DNA of 64,000 nucleotides, taken from positions 186,001 through 250,000 of the forward strand of contig CAVRLX010000019.1 in assembly GCA_963721725.1 (NCBI GenBank), read 5' to 3'. The notes beneath the pieces are model-generated. The model saw only the letters and a list, made by a program, of their open reading frames with translations, ran no database searches and was not told the origin of the DNA. Each line of letters begins with the position of its first letter. Positions within the stretch are counted from its first letter, which is position 1. The DNA is from RI-153 sp963721725 (GTDB taxonomy: Bacteria > Chloroflexota > Anaerolineae > Caldilineales > Caldilineaceae). Shown here one piece after another: positions 45,125-54,883 of this stretch. A program made the translations under genes and the position numbers.

Positions 45125-45790
45125 ATGACCGATCAACAACGATCTTTTGCAATGGGCAGCATCATCACCGTGCTGATCTTCAACGGAATTTTATTGGGCG
45201 CAGTCTATTACCTTGCTCCCCAAGCCCTCGATCCCCTTCTACTCTGGGGCGGAGGCGCGCTGATCTCGCTTCTGCTCTGGCTGATCGTGCTTTTTGTGGG
45301 CAACCGGGCGATTGCCGAGGCGGCTAAGGCTGTGCCCACCGCGCAGCGTGTTGCCCCACCTCCGCGGCTTGAACCAAAGCCGGAGCCAAAGCCGCTCCCG
45401 CCGCCCTCGGATGCCCCCGCGCTGCAACTGCTCTCGATTTTGCAACGCAAAGGGCGCTTGATTGACTTTCTCCAAGAGAATCTGGATCACTATGCCGATG
45501 ATCAGATCGGGGCCGCCGTACGCCCGATCCATGCTGGCTGCAAAGAAGCGCTGCACGATCACATCACCTTGCAATCCATTTATAGTGAAAGCGAGGGTAG
45601 CCAGGTTCGGGTGGACGCCGGGTTTGATGCCAATGCTGTCCGGCTGATTGGCAACGTCAGCGGCGAACCGCCCTTCCGCGGCACGCTGGTACACCGCGGC
45701 TGGCGTGCCACCAACGTTACTCTCCCCCGACAGATCAACGACAACGACAACGATACTGTCATCGCTCCGGCAGAGGTGGAGATCGGCTGA
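45125..45790 (+). CDS. DUF2760 family membrane-anchored protein
   Basis: 221 residues from ATG 45125 (CAGGAG upstream); the frame is open to 45056. Two membrane helices (about 8-28 and 37-58), a Pro-rich linker (P-K-P-E-P-K-P-L-P-P-P) and a soluble domain with L-L-S-I-L-Q-R-K-G-R-L-I-D-F-L-Q-E-N and G-A-A-V-R-P-I-H-A-G-C. This matches the DUF2760 pattern, which is usually next to Hsp70 genes, as here. Function unknown; probably an Hsp70 partner at the membrane. Confidence 0.8.
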   Translation: MTDQQRSFAMGSIITVLIFNGILLGAVYYLAPQALDPLLLWGGGALISLLLWLIVLFVGNRAIAEAAKAVPTAQRVAPPPRLEPKPEPKPLPPPSDAPALQLLSILQRKGRLIDFLQENLDHYADDQIGAAVRPIHAGCKEALHDHITLQSIYSESEGSQVRVDAGFDANAVRLIGNVSGEPPFRGTLVHRGWRATNVTLPRQINDNDNDTVIAPAEVEIG

Positions 45791-45857
45791 TACAAGGCAA
45801 ATCGCAAGGAGCGATAGTTTGCCCTCTGACTTCGCTTCATTTCACAAGGAGACTCTT

Positions 45858-47675
45858 TTGAGCGAATCCCGTTACATTATTGGCATCGATCTGGGCACGA
45901 CCCATTCGGTGGTGGCCTATACCGATGCTAACCCGGCAGAAAGCGAGTCGCCAGAGGTCCATCTTTTTGCCATCCCGCAGGTCATCGCCCCGGGCGAAGT
46001 TAAGGCCCAGGCGCTGCTGCCTTCGTTTTTGCTCTTGCCCGGCCCGCATGACGTGCCGGCGGGTGGGCTGGCGCTGCCCTGGGATAGCGAGATCGACTAT
46101 GCTGTGGGCGAGTATGCACGCACGCGCGGGGCCGAACTCCCCGCCCGGTTGGTGGCCTCGGCCAAATCGTGGCTAAGCCATCGGGGTGTAGATCGCACAC
46201 AGCCGATTCTGCCCTTTGAGGCCCCAGCCGAGGCGCGGCGCGTCTCGCCGGTGGAGACGATGGCGCGCTATTTGCAACACATGCGCGACGCTTGGAACCA
46301 TGAAATGGCGAGGGAGAGCGCCGACGCCCGTTTTGAGGATCAGGAAATCTATCTCACGGTGCCAGCTTCGTTTGACGCTGTGGCGCGTGAACTCACGGTA
46401 CAGGCGGCGCGCACCGCCGGTCTGCATAACTTTACGTTGCTCGAAGAGCCACAGGCCGCCTTCTATGCTTGGCTGGAAGCCCAGGGTGATGGCTGGCGCG
46501 AGTTAATCGGCGTGGGAGATCGAATCCTCGTCTGTGATGTGGGCGGCGGCACCAGTGACTTTAGCCTGATTGAAGTGACCGAAGAGGAGGGCACTCTGGA
46601 TCTGCGTCGGGTGGCCGTGGGCGATCATATTCTGCTCGGCGGCGATAATATGGATCTGACGCTGGCCTATGCCGTGCGCGCCAAACTGGCCCAGCGCGGC
46701 ACCCAGATCGACAACTGGCAATTTCGCGGGCTTTGGCACAGTTGCCGCCGTGCCAAAGAAAAGTTACTGAGCAACCCGGAGCTGGAAGCGGAGCCAGTGG
46801 TGGTTTTGGGACGTGGCTCGTCGCTGATTGGCGGCACAATTCGCACGGAGTTGACGCGCAGCGAGATTGAAACGCTGCTGCTAGGCGGCTTCTTCCCGAT
46901 TGGCAGCGCCGATGACTTTCCGCAACAAAAGCCACAGGTGGGCGTACGCGAGATGGGGCTGCCCTATGCCGCGGACCCGGCGATTACACGCCATCTGGCC
47001 GCGTTTCTCAGCCGCCAGAGCGGTGGCGACGAGTGGAACAGCGAGCGGCGCTATCCGTCGGCGGTGCTTTTTAACGGCGGTGTCATGAAAGCAGGCACGT
47101 TACGCGGCCAAGTGTTGGCAGCGCTGCGCCAGTGGAGCGAGAACCCAGAGCTGCGCGAATTGCGATCCACTGATCTGGATCTGGCGGTGGCGCTGGGGGC
47201 CGCCTATTATGGATTGGCGCGCCAGGGCCGCGGCATTCGCATCCGCGCTGGGGCAGCGCGCACCTATTACATTGGTATTGAAAGCGCCATGCCCGCCGTG
47301 CCGGGGATTCCCACGCCAATCAAGGCCCTGTGTGTGGTCCCGTTTGGCATGGAAGAGGGCAGTGAGGCAGAGATTCGCGACCGCGAGTTTGGCCTTGTGG
47401 TGGGGCAACCGGCGATCTTCCCCTTCCTGGCCTCAACTACACGCAAGAGCGACAGTGTGGGCGAAGAGGTCGAGGATTGGGGCGGTGAGATCGAGGAAGT
47501 TACCACATTGGAGACCTATTTGGAGGCGGGCGAAGAGAATGGCGGCGGCACGCTGATCCCCGTGTGGCTGCGGAGCCGCGCCACGGAGATCGGCACGCTG
47601 GAACTGTGGTGCGTTTCGCGAGAGAACCCAGAGAGGCAGTGGAAGTTGGAGTTTAACATTCGCGAGGAGGCATAG
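45858..47675 (+). CDS. Hsp70 family protein
   Basis: 605 residues from TTG 45858, preceded by AAGGAG at 7 bases. I-G-I-D-L-G-T-T-H-S-V-V-A-Y opens the ATPase domain. P-A-S-F-D-A-V-A-R-E-L-T, L-E-E-P-Q-A-A-F-Y-A-W and V-C-D-V-G-G-G-T-S-D-F-S-L follow, the phosphate and connect motifs. The C-terminal half differs from DnaK and lacks a normal substrate-binding domain/lid. It belongs with the non-canonical Hsp70 proteins found beside DUF2760. Frame is open to 45648, but the extension overlaps DUF2760 and is a shadow. Confidence 0.87.
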   Translation: MSESRYIIGIDLGTTHSVVAYTDANPAESESPEVHLFAIPQVIAPGEVKAQALLPSFLLLPGPHDVPAGGLALPWDSEIDYAVGEYARTRGAELPARLVASAKSWLSHRGVDRTQPILPFEAPAEARRVSPVETMARYLQHMRDAWNHEMARESADARFEDQEIYLTVPASFDAVARELTVQAARTAGLHNFTLLEEPQAAFYAWLEAQGDGWRELIGVGDRILVCDVGGGTSDFSLIEVTEEEGTLDLRRVAVGDHILLGGDNMDLTLAYAVRAKLAQRGTQIDNWQFRGLWHSCRRAKEKLLSNPELEAEPVVVLGRGSSLIGGTIRTELTRSEIETLLLGGFFPIGSADDFPQQKPQVGVREMGLPYAADPAITRHLAAFLSRQSGGDEWNSERRYPSAVLFNGGVMKAGTLRGQVLAALRQWSENPELRELRSTDLDLAVALGAAYYGLARQGRGIRIRAGAARTYYIGIESAMPAVPGIPTPIKALCVVPFGMEEGSEAEIRDREFGLVVGQPAIFPFLASTTRKSDSVGEEVEDWGGEIEEVTTLETYLEAGEENGGGTLIPVWLRSRATEIGTLELWCVSRENPERQWKLEFNIREEA

Positions 47676-47694
47676 CTACGTTGGTGATGGGAAG

Positions 47695-49641
47695 TCAGCG
47701 ACATGACTGTGTGTCAAAGGCCAAAACCTGGGCCAGATCTTCTTGATGGAGCAGCGAAAAATTCGGATTATCCGCAAACCACACTGGCGGTAGAGGGGAG
47801 GTGTCGCCATAGCCCACTCCCCCTTGGCGCTGGCCTATAAAAACGTGGGTAATCTGGGCGGCGCAGAGGATGGCGCGCAGAGTGCCGGGATCGCCATTGC
47901 TCTGTTGCAATTCAATTTCGGTCTGCCAAAATTGATCGCGGTCTATGCTTGGCTCTAGCTGTTCGGCAAAGTAGATCACTGGCGGCAGGGTGCTGGCTCG
48001 TTTGGTATAGAGCGGCAGCCACCATCCGGCATCAGAGCCAACCACCAGGGTGCTGTAGGCCGGGAATGCGTTGACGAGAAAGCGCGCATCAGGAGGCGTA
48101 TTTTTTTCAATCCAGGCAAAGGCGCTTTCGTCGCTGCGGGTCATCATTTGGAAAAATGGATCGACCAAAGTTAGTTGAAAATAGATGCCCATCCCCACCA
48201 AAATTAGGGTAAAAATCCCCGCCATACCCTGCACAATCCGTCCCCAAGTCACCAAGAGGGTATAGATTTCCCCCAACAACCAGCCCAAGAGAATCGCCAA
48301 GGGGATATAAATCGCGATCATGAGCAAAAAATTGGTGATGTAGCCTGTACCGGGCAGGCCCAACAAAAAAGGATTGGTCAGCAAAAAGGTCACTGCGCCC
48401 CACAGGAGCAGGGGCACGCTCAAGGCTGGCCGTCTGTAGAGGGCGAATGCCAGCGCGACCAGGGCGATTATCCACAAGAGCGGAAAGTAGTATTCGCTTA
48501 TGTTGACCCATTGTGCCAGATCTGCCCAGAGCGGTGCGTTATCTGTGGGGAGTTGCCCAACGGCGAGGGCAACTGACTCTAGACGCCCAGAGCGGGTGAT
48601 GAGCAGCCACGGAACCACGCCCCCCACGGCTATTATGCCGGCGGTGATGAGCCAGAGCAGCCGCTGTACCCATTCACCCATTTTTTGGCGATACAGCCAT
48701 AATCCCCATAGCGTCCACGCCAGCCCAGCGGCCGCGCCCAGAAGGGCGATGCGATAGTGGGTCAAAATCAGCCCGGCAGCGCTGATCGTAATTAGGATCA
48801 ACAAGCGACGCGGCGGACGGCAGCGCTCTGTCCACCATAGATCAAAGAGCCAGATCAATCCTAGCAAGGAAATTTGCCCGGCGAGTTGGGTGTAGCGTCC
48901 CCAGTTGACGTAATAGGCGGGCATTTCGGAAAAAAGCCCGGCCACCACCACAGCGCTCATAGCGGCCATGCGGTTCTTGCCAGAAAGTCGATAGGCGACT
49001 GGATAGACCACGATGACCGCAGCAACGTTGAGCATCTGCCCGGCATTAATAACAGCGTGCGAGGCGGATGCTCCCGATAGCCACGCCCAAACAGCGACTA
49101 GGCTGTGAAAACCAAAGTGATAGGTGAAGCTCTGGATGGGGGCATAGGGTTGCCATGAACGAAATAATCCGCCGTGGTCTAGCAGCAGTTGGACGATGTA
49201 GGTGTGATGGACGGAGTCGCCCCAGGCCGGGGCCACCATTGTATGCACGGAGGCAAGACGCGTGCTCACCGTCAACAGGAGAAGTAGGGTTAAACTTGCC
49301 GTGTAGGGATCACGAAGTTGTGAGGACAGACGGGCCACGGTGAGACGTTTGCCGGTTCGCCACTGCTTCAAAAGCAAGGCAACGACAGCAAAACCGCCCG
49401 GAAGCCAAGCCAAGAGCGCCCCAGGCTGGAAGCCGAGCAGATAGAACCAAAGGAATAGCAGAGGATAGACGGCAGCGCTTATACAGACCGAGAGGCCAAA
49501 ACGTTCCGCCCAAAAGAGCGGCTCCCCGCGCCATAGCCACTGAATCAGTGCCCAGCCGGGGAGAGCATAGAGAAAGGTTGCCAGAACCATGGATTGGGCG
49601 ATAGTGACGCCAATGGTGAGAAACTCGGAAAGATTGATCAC
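47695..49641 (-). CDS. Large polytopic membrane protein (DUF6541/glycosyltransferase-like)
   Basis: About 648 residues from GTG 49641, 8 bases after the preceding stop; the frame is open to 49710. About 14 membrane helices followed by a roughly 180-residue outer domain. H-H-T-Y-I-V-Q-L-L and Y-H-F-G-F-H-S near residues 150-185 and A-W-I-E-K-N-T-P-P-D-A-R-F-L-V-N near 530 are as in multispan polyprenyl-sugar glycosyltransferases. The specific family is uncertain. First of the glycan cluster by map order, last by transcription. Confidence 0.75.
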   Translation of the reverse strand: MINLSEFLTIGVTIAQSMVLATFLYALPGWALIQWLWRGEPLFWAERFGLSVCISAAVYPLLFLWFYLLGFQPGALLAWLPGGFAVVALLLKQWRTGKRLTVARLSSQLRDPYTASLTLLLLLTVSTRLASVHTMVAPAWGDSVHHTYIVQLLLDHGGLFRSWQPYAPIQSFTYHFGFHSLVAVWAWLSGASASHAVINAGQMLNVAAVIVVYPVAYRLSGKNRMAAMSAVVVAGLFSEMPAYYVNWGRYTQLAGQISLLGLIWLFDLWWTERCRPPRRLLILITISAAGLILTHYRIALLGAAAGLAWTLWGLWLYRQKMGEWVQRLLWLITAGIIAVGGVVPWLLITRSGRLESVALAVGQLPTDNAPLWADLAQWVNISEYYFPLLWIIALVALAFALYRRPALSVPLLLWGAVTFLLTNPFLLGLPGTGYITNFLLMIAIYIPLAILLGWLLGEIYTLLVTWGRIVQGMAGIFTLILVGMGIYFQLTLVDPFFQMMTRSDESAFAWIEKNTPPDARFLVNAFPAYSTLVVGSDAGWWLPLYTKRASTLPPVIYFAEQLEPSIDRDQFWQTEIELQQSNGDPGTLRAILCAAQITHVFIGQRQGGVGYGDTSPLPPVWFADNPNFSLLHQEDLAQVLAFDTQSCR

Positions 49642-49649
49642 GATAGGAT

Positions 49650-50630
49650 TCAATGGTTGCGGATTGTTAGACGGGCGGCTGTAGCAACGAGTGGGAGCCG
49701 ATCTATCCATTCCCGTAGGGTAATTTTTTGGGGGTGAAAAGGCGAATATACCAAGAATAATAGACAGAGCATCATTTGATCATCAAAAAGGATGGAGAGA
49801 AAGAGCCAGTTCCCCATGTGGAGCAAAAGTAACCCCACGCCCCAGAGTCGATGCAGAGTCGGGCGAAAAACAGCAACAAGGGCCAAGAGTTCTATCCAGA
49901 CTGCGGCTATGTAGAAGGGCCAGCCGAGGAGCGGATAGGTAACAATGAGGGGGCCTAGTATGCTTTCGCTGCCATTTTGTAATAGCCGATTAGCCACGAC
50001 ATAGGCCAGAGCATGAGGATGGAATATGCTAACCTCTCCGTTCATTACCTGCTCAATACCAACATATACTTTGATGAGACCTGACATTGAATAAAAAAGG
50101 GCCAGCAGCATTTGCGCCCCCCAGAAAATAAACAAAAAGCGCTGTCGTTGACTAATTGAGTTGCGCGATATCAGCCAACTTGAGTCTGGTAATAATACGA
50201 AAATGAAAGAGATCCAAAGCCAGGCATGGAGAGAGTGACTAATTCGCCCAAACGAATTCCAAATAGAGACAAATTGTAGAAACGCCAAAAAAAGTAGAAA
50301 TCTAACCCAACGCTTTTGTGGGAAAAGAACGGCCAGAATACCACCTCCCAGACAAAAGAATCCAATGACATAAAGTGCCGGGGTTTGAAAAGGCAATATC
50401 CAGGCAACCGGCCATAGCAGATCGAATTGCTTGCTTTCTAGCCAGATGGGCCAGTGATAGGATAACCAGCGCACAAAGAGAATCAGGGTAAACGCATAGA
50501 ATGCCTGGACCAGACCGCGTGCAGTCAGGTATGCATGTTTCTGATTCTCAACCAAGCTTGAAAATGAGGCGGTCTGTGTTTCAAATAGCCGTTTCTGTAC
50601 GCGTTTCAGGGTAGTTCTTGGTGGAGTCAT
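49650..50630 (-). CDS. HTTM domain membrane protein
   Basis: 326 residues from ATG 50630. The frame is open to 50705, but upstream overlaps the next gene. About eight membrane helices. W-N-S-F-G-R-I-S-H-S, M-S-G-L-I-K-V and L-L-L-H-M-G-N-W-L-F-L are features of the HTTM (vitamin K-dependent gamma-carboxylase-like) family. Bacterial members have unknown chemistry. ATG is 5 bases after the preceding stop, so it is co-translated with the gene at 50636. Confidence 0.75.
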   Translation of the reverse strand: MTPPRTTLKRVQKRLFETQTASFSSLVENQKHAYLTARGLVQAFYAFTLILFVRWLSYHWPIWLESKQFDLLWPVAWILPFQTPALYVIGFFCLGGGILAVLFPQKRWVRFLLFLAFLQFVSIWNSFGRISHSLHAWLWISFIFVLLPDSSWLISRNSISQRQRFLFIFWGAQMLLALFYSMSGLIKVYVGIEQVMNGEVSIFHPHALAYVVANRLLQNGSESILGPLIVTYPLLGWPFYIAAVWIELLALVAVFRPTLHRLWGVGLLLLHMGNWLFLSILFDDQMMLCLLFLVYSPFHPQKITLREWIDRLPLVATAARLTIRNH

Positions 50631-50635
50631 AGGGT

Positions 50636-51115
50636 CTATGGAAGAGCGCTTTTTATTTCGTAGAGAGCCATTGGTATCTCCTCTAAAAATGGCTTCCCTT
50701 GCCATCGTTCAATTACGTCAAATCGGCGAAATACAACTTCATACGACAGGGTGGATGCATCTTGCAGATGCGTCATTTCAAGCATCTGACGAATAGTTTC
50801 AGCCTCTGTCGTGTTGCGCGTGCTGATGGCATGACCCAAATTTTGGATCAAAGTAAAGGCCTCGATAGACTTGGCATTCCGAAAGAAGCGATCCGCGTGT
50901 TCAAAATAGATTGGTTCATGCAAAATTTGACCGTCAACTTCATGGATACGTAGCCCATAGTTGCTGGCTACAGGCTGCGGCACACTAGAAAATAAGTCCC
51001 ACGAAAAAAAAGGGAAGATTTCAGGCGATTTCGTTGCCCAACTTGTTAGCCCAATCGACGCATAAGCGAGGGCTATCAGCAGAATGATACCCTGAGATTT
51101 CTGATATTGTTTCAT
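50636..51115 (-). CDS. Membrane-anchored partner protein of an HTTM gene
   Basis: 159 residues: one N-terminal membrane helix (about 9-27) and a soluble outer domain with F-P-F-F-S-W-D-L-F-S and N-Y-G-L-R-I. AT-rich. Small anchored proteins of this kind are often next to HTTM genes. No function assigned. Confidence 0.7.
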   Translation of the reverse strand: MKQYQKSQGIILLIALAYASIGLTSWATKSPEIFPFFSWDLFSSVPQPVASNYGLRIHEVDGQILHEPIYFEHADRFFRNAKSIEAFTLIQNLGHAISTRNTTEAETIRQMLEMTHLQDASTLSYEVVFRRFDVIERWQGKPFLEEIPMALYEIKSALP

Positions 51116-51144
51116 ATAATTCTCTGCACTCTACAGGCGTTCGT

Positions 51145-52272
51145 TTATTGGGTTGAATGCAAGAGTCCCCGTTTTTCTAGTTCGCCAGAGGCCACAGAAA
51201 GGTGATCCTCTGCGGTTTGCGCTCCAACCCAGCCCACCAAATCCACAATTCCTTCCTCAAATTGAACCTGTGGTTGGTAGCCAAGCCGGGTTTGGGCCTT
51301 GCCAATATCTGCATAACAGTGGCGAATGTCACCTTTGCGAAATTTGGAAACGATCTCAGGCGCGATCTCGACGCCCATATGATCGGACAATGCTACAGCC
51401 ACATCTCGAATGGTTAACTTGCGGCCTGTGCCCACATTGAAAACTTGATCATTGGCTTCTTCTTTCTCCAGAGCCAGCATATTGGCCTGCACAATATCCG
51501 AAACGTGAATAAAGTCTCGACTTTGCAGACCATCTTCGTAGATTACAGGTGCTTTGCCGTTGAGGAGACGCCCAGAGAAGATAGCCGTGACGCCAGTATA
51601 GGGGTTGGAGAGTGCCTGGCGCGGCCCATACGCGTTAAAATAGCGCAGGGCGACGGTGGGAATGTCATAGGCGCGGCCCACGCTCAGAAACATCTCTTCG
51701 TGATCGCGCTTGTTCATAGCGTAGATGGAAGTGGGAAAAAGCGGCTTCTCTTCCGAGGTGGGGATAGGCGCTGTCACTTGATGGCAATGGGGGCAGAGAA
51801 CCTCCCAGTGGCACTGAGCAAGTTGTTCCACAGGTCGGAGCTTGGGATAGACCGATCCGTGGGTTGGGCAGCGGTATTCACCTTCGCCATAGACCGTCAT
51901 AGAAGAAGCAACAATTAATTTCCTGACGTGATGGGATTCGTTTGCCAAAATGTCCAGCAAAGTTGCCCCCCCCAGAGTATTGCTCCGGGTGTAGCGCAGG
52001 ATTTCATACATGGATTGGCCGACACCCACCGCAGCTGCCTTATGATAGATCACATCAACCTCAACCACGGCCTTTTTCAACGAATCTCTATCACACACAT
52101 CTCCCCATAGATAGCGTGCGTGCGGATTAGCATAGTCGGGCAAAGTGGCGTTGGGGCCATGCACTTGGGGATCAAGATTATCATAGACCCAAACTTCATG
52201 GCCCCGTTCAATTAAAGCGTCAACGATGTGAGAGCCGATAAAGCCTGCTCCCCCTGTTACAAGGATACGCAT
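51145..52272 (-). CDS. Extended SDR sugar-nucleotide 4-epimerase with Cys-rich insert
   Basis: 375 residues. T-G-G-A-G-F-I-G-S-H NAD loop, S-S-M-T-V-Y-G and Y-A-M-N-K active site. Between them an insert carries four Cys: Y-R-C-P-T-H-G and H-W-E-V-L-C-P-H-C-H, as in dTDP-rhamnose 4-epimerase-like enzymes. It may bind zinc. Works on a nucleotide sugar for the surface glycan made by this cluster. Confidence 0.85.
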   Translation of the reverse strand: MRILVTGGAGFIGSHIVDALIERGHEVWVYDNLDPQVHGPNATLPDYANPHARYLWGDVCDRDSLKKAVVEVDVIYHKAAAVGVGQSMYEILRYTRSNTLGGATLLDILANESHHVRKLIVASSMTVYGEGEYRCPTHGSVYPKLRPVEQLAQCHWEVLCPHCHQVTAPIPTSEEKPLFPTSIYAMNKRDHEEMFLSVGRAYDIPTVALRYFNAYGPRQALSNPYTGVTAIFSGRLLNGKAPVIYEDGLQSRDFIHVSDIVQANMLALEKEEANDQVFNVGTGRKLTIRDVAVALSDHMGVEIAPEIVSKFRKGDIRHCYADIGKAQTRLGYQPQVQFEEGIVDLVGWVGAQTAEDHLSVASGELEKRGLLHSTQ

Positions 52273-52297
52273 AAGCTAGTCCTTTTGACTTGGCTGG

Positions 52298-53347
52298 CTA
52301 ACGGCTTTTGCTTTTTTCTGCCGCAATCATCTCAGACAAGATGCGCGTCAAAGGATAGGTAATTTGCCATTGTGGGTAGTGGGTATGAAACTTAGTCATA
52401 TTGCTTATATAGCAAATATGGTCCCCCAACCGATGCTGGGCGTGATAGGTCCACGATAGCTGTCGCCCTGAAATTTCTTGAATCATGTGAATACATTCTA
52501 AAATTGAAGCACTATTGGCCCGCCCGCCGCCCAAATTGTAGACCTCGCCAGGACGGGGGGCGCGGGCGAAAGCATCCATAGCCTGGATGACATCATAACT
52601 GTGGATCTGGTCACGAACTTGTTTGCCCTGGTAGCCAAAAATCGTATAAGGCTGTCCGGTCATGGTGACATGGACCAGATAGGAAAGGAAGCCGTGAAGT
52701 TCTACGCCTGAGTGGGCAGAGCCGGTGAGGCAGCCGCCTCGAAACACGCCAACTTTTAGACCATAATACCTTCCGTACTCTTGGGCAGCAATGTCAGCCG
52801 AAAGCTTAGATGCGCCAAAGAGAGAATGCAATGATTGGTCAATTCGGCAGCCTTCGTTAATTCCCTGATAATCCTCTGCACGCGGATACTCATACCGTGT
52901 ATCTAACTCGACGAGAGACAATTCGTTGGGGGCGTCGCCATAGACTTTATTGGTACTCATCAAAATAAAAACAGCGTCAGGGGCGTATTGTCGGGTTGCT
53001 TCTAGCAAGTTCATCGTGCCCCCTGCGTTGACATCGAAATCCACCAGGGGGATCTCTTGGGCCTTGTCATGCGAAGGTTGGGCGGCACAGTGAATGATGA
53101 GATCAAAGGGGGTAGTCCGAAAGAGTTGAAAAATTGCTTCTCGATCCCGAATGTCAATAGCGTGATGAGAAAATTGCTTGGTTTGGGCCAATAAACGGCG
53201 CAAATTCCAGGTAGTATCGCCTTTTTGACCAAAAAATTCCTGGCGCATGTTATTATCTACGCCAAACACAGTGTGACCCTGATGGTCGTAATATAATACC
53301 GCCTCGGAGCCGATCAAACCGCTGCTGCCTGTGACTAATACATTCAT
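52298..53347 (-). CDS. SDR epimerase, CDP-paratose 2-epimerase-like
   Basis: 349 residues. T-G-S-S-G-L-I-G-S-E NAD loop, M-S-T-N-K-V-Y-G-D near residue 128, then the I-D-Q-S-L-H-S-L-F-G-A-S-K sequence with the active Lys. The Q/S-L-H-S-L-F-G-A-S-K wording is typical of the tyvelose/paratose epimerase group, with H or S in place of the usual Tyr of Y-x-x-x-K. Substrate is by analogy. It sits 25 bases upstream of the other epimerase gene, same strand. Confidence 0.82.
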   Translation of the reverse strand: MNVLVTGSSGLIGSEAVLYYDHQGHTVFGVDNNMRQEFFGQKGDTTWNLRRLLAQTKQFSHHAIDIRDREAIFQLFRTTPFDLIIHCAAQPSHDKAQEIPLVDFDVNAGGTMNLLEATRQYAPDAVFILMSTNKVYGDAPNELSLVELDTRYEYPRAEDYQGINEGCRIDQSLHSLFGASKLSADIAAQEYGRYYGLKVGVFRGGCLTGSAHSGVELHGFLSYLVHVTMTGQPYTIFGYQGKQVRDQIHSYDVIQAMDAFARAPRPGEVYNLGGGRANSASILECIHMIQEISGRQLSWTYHAQHRLGDHICYISNMTKFHTHYPQWQITYPLTRILSEMIAAEKSKSR

Positions 53348-53428
53348 CGTGTAAATTTATCCACGTGTAAATTTATCCACTATTACAAGCTATTTTAATG
53401 GAACGGAAAGAGACATTTTCAACATAAA

Positions 53429-53470
53429 AAAAATGGAAGACGTTAAACACACTTGGCGTCTTCCATTTTT
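53429..53470. terminator. Intrinsic terminator
   Basis: AAAAATGGAAGACG / CGTCTTCCATTTTT, 14-bp arms and a 14-base loop; T-runs on both strands. Confidence 0.85.
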
Positions 53471-53523
53471 ATGCTTTGCGTTGCAGGTCATTGAAAAAGT
53501 TGAGACTGTCCACTGAAAAAAGA

Positions 53524-54717
53524 TTAAGGGCCTACCCACTGCGGATCGACACTATCATTATCACCCTCAGTTAACCGCTGTTTGTCAGTCCCATCTTGGT
53601 TAACAGAATACAGGTTGAAATTTCCCGCTTCATTGCTTGCAAAATAGAGTTTCTCACCACTTGCATCCCAGATATAAGAATTCTTCTGGGCCTCGGGGCT
53701 GTTCGACACGTTAACAACCTCTTGGGTATCCAGATCTAAAACATAGATATCCGTGCCCCGATCCCGGTTTGAACGAAATGCAATGTGTTTTCCGTCAGGT
53801 GACCAGAGTGGACCTCGATCATCGGCTGGATCATTTGTAATGTTCTCTACCTCTTCTCCCTCTGCATTCATGATGTAGATTTCAGAGTTGTCATCCCGCA
53901 TTGATTCATAAGCAATCAGCGAGCCGTCTGGCGACCAGGCAAATTGCCCCTCTTCAACTAGATCGGCCCCCAAAGATTTAGCACTTAAATTTTCGCGCTC
54001 CGAGCCATCTGGATTCATGCGCCACACATTGGCAATCCCTGCGGCAGTCGAGGTAAAGGCAATTTTTTGCCCATCCGGTGACCAAGCAGGATTACCCTCG
54101 CGAGTTCGGATATTGGTCAGGTTCTGAACAGCACTTCCATCAAGAGAGACCGTACAGACATCCAGATCATTTTGAGAGCATACATAGGCGAATGCATTAG
54201 CGGACAGAGAAAAATCAGCATCCCCTTCGTCTGAAAAATCATATGTAAGGCGCTGAATGATATTTCCTGTAAAATCAGCCAGATAAAAATCTGCTTGATT
54301 CTGAGCATCAAACAACACAAGGAGGAAAAGATTGATACCGGAAATCCACGATGCGCTAGAGATGTGGTAATCAGATAAATTCTGGAAAGGTGCAGGCATA
54401 CTAGTGCCCGTTTCTAAAGCATAGAGGGACCATCCGCTCCCATTCTCCCCCGTAGAGTAGAAAAGCAAAAACGCTTCATCAGGCTGTGCATAGTCTCGGT
54501 CAGCGATGGGTGGAAAGGGAGTACTAAGGGGGGAAGCCGAATCCCCGCCCCCTGCCAACGGGGAGACAGGGTCACGAACTCCCACTGTGGGAGATGGTTC
54601 TGCGGTGAGTTGGACAGGCGTTGATGGCGTGGGCGCTTCATCCTGTCCACAGGCGGTGAGGATAAATACAAGAATGCTAATTAAGATTAAAACTCTATAC
54701 TGATGATTTCGATACAT
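53524..54717 (-). CDS. Lipoprotein with WD40-like (TolB) beta-propeller
   Basis: 397 residues. Lipobox L-T-A-C at residue 23, then a Pro/Ser/Thr linker. About five PD40 repeats: A-W-S-P-D-G-Q-K-I-A-F-T-S, A-W-S-P-D-G-S-L-I-A-Y, L-W-S-P-D-G-K-H-I-A-F-R-S and similar. Anchored outside the membrane by its lipid. Such propellers bind other envelope proteins or polymers. Stands alone between two terminators. Confidence 0.87.
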   Translation of the reverse strand: MYRNHQYRVLILISILVFILTACGQDEAPTPSTPVQLTAEPSPTVGVRDPVSPLAGGGDSASPLSTPFPPIADRDYAQPDEAFLLFYSTGENGSGWSLYALETGTSMPAPFQNLSDYHISSASWISGINLFLLVLFDAQNQADFYLADFTGNIIQRLTYDFSDEGDADFSLSANAFAYVCSQNDLDVCTVSLDGSAVQNLTNIRTREGNPAWSPDGQKIAFTSTAAGIANVWRMNPDGSERENLSAKSLGADLVEEGQFAWSPDGSLIAYESMRDDNSEIYIMNAEGEEVENITNDPADDRGPLWSPDGKHIAFRSNRDRGTDIYVLDLDTQEVVNVSNSPEAQKNSYIWDASGEKLYFASNEAGNFNLYSVNQDGTDKQRLTEGDNDSVDPQWVGP

Positions 54718-54820
54718 ATGGTTGACATCCTATAGAAATGCACATGAAATACCTTTAGATGGACGACCCTCTCGTTCGCCAGCCCCATTTTAGCACAGAA
54801 TTCAGCAACCCTTCCATAAA

Positions 54821-54854
54821 CAATGAGGCCACCAAAATTTTGGTGGCCTCATTG
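54821..54854. terminator. Perfect 17-bp palindromic terminator
   Basis: CAATGAGGCCACCAAAA and its exact complement without a loop. It follows the surface-protein gene at 54884 (minus strand). Confidence 0.7.
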
Positions 54855-54883
54855 TCAAAAACCGTGCCTACCTAAATAGGGGC

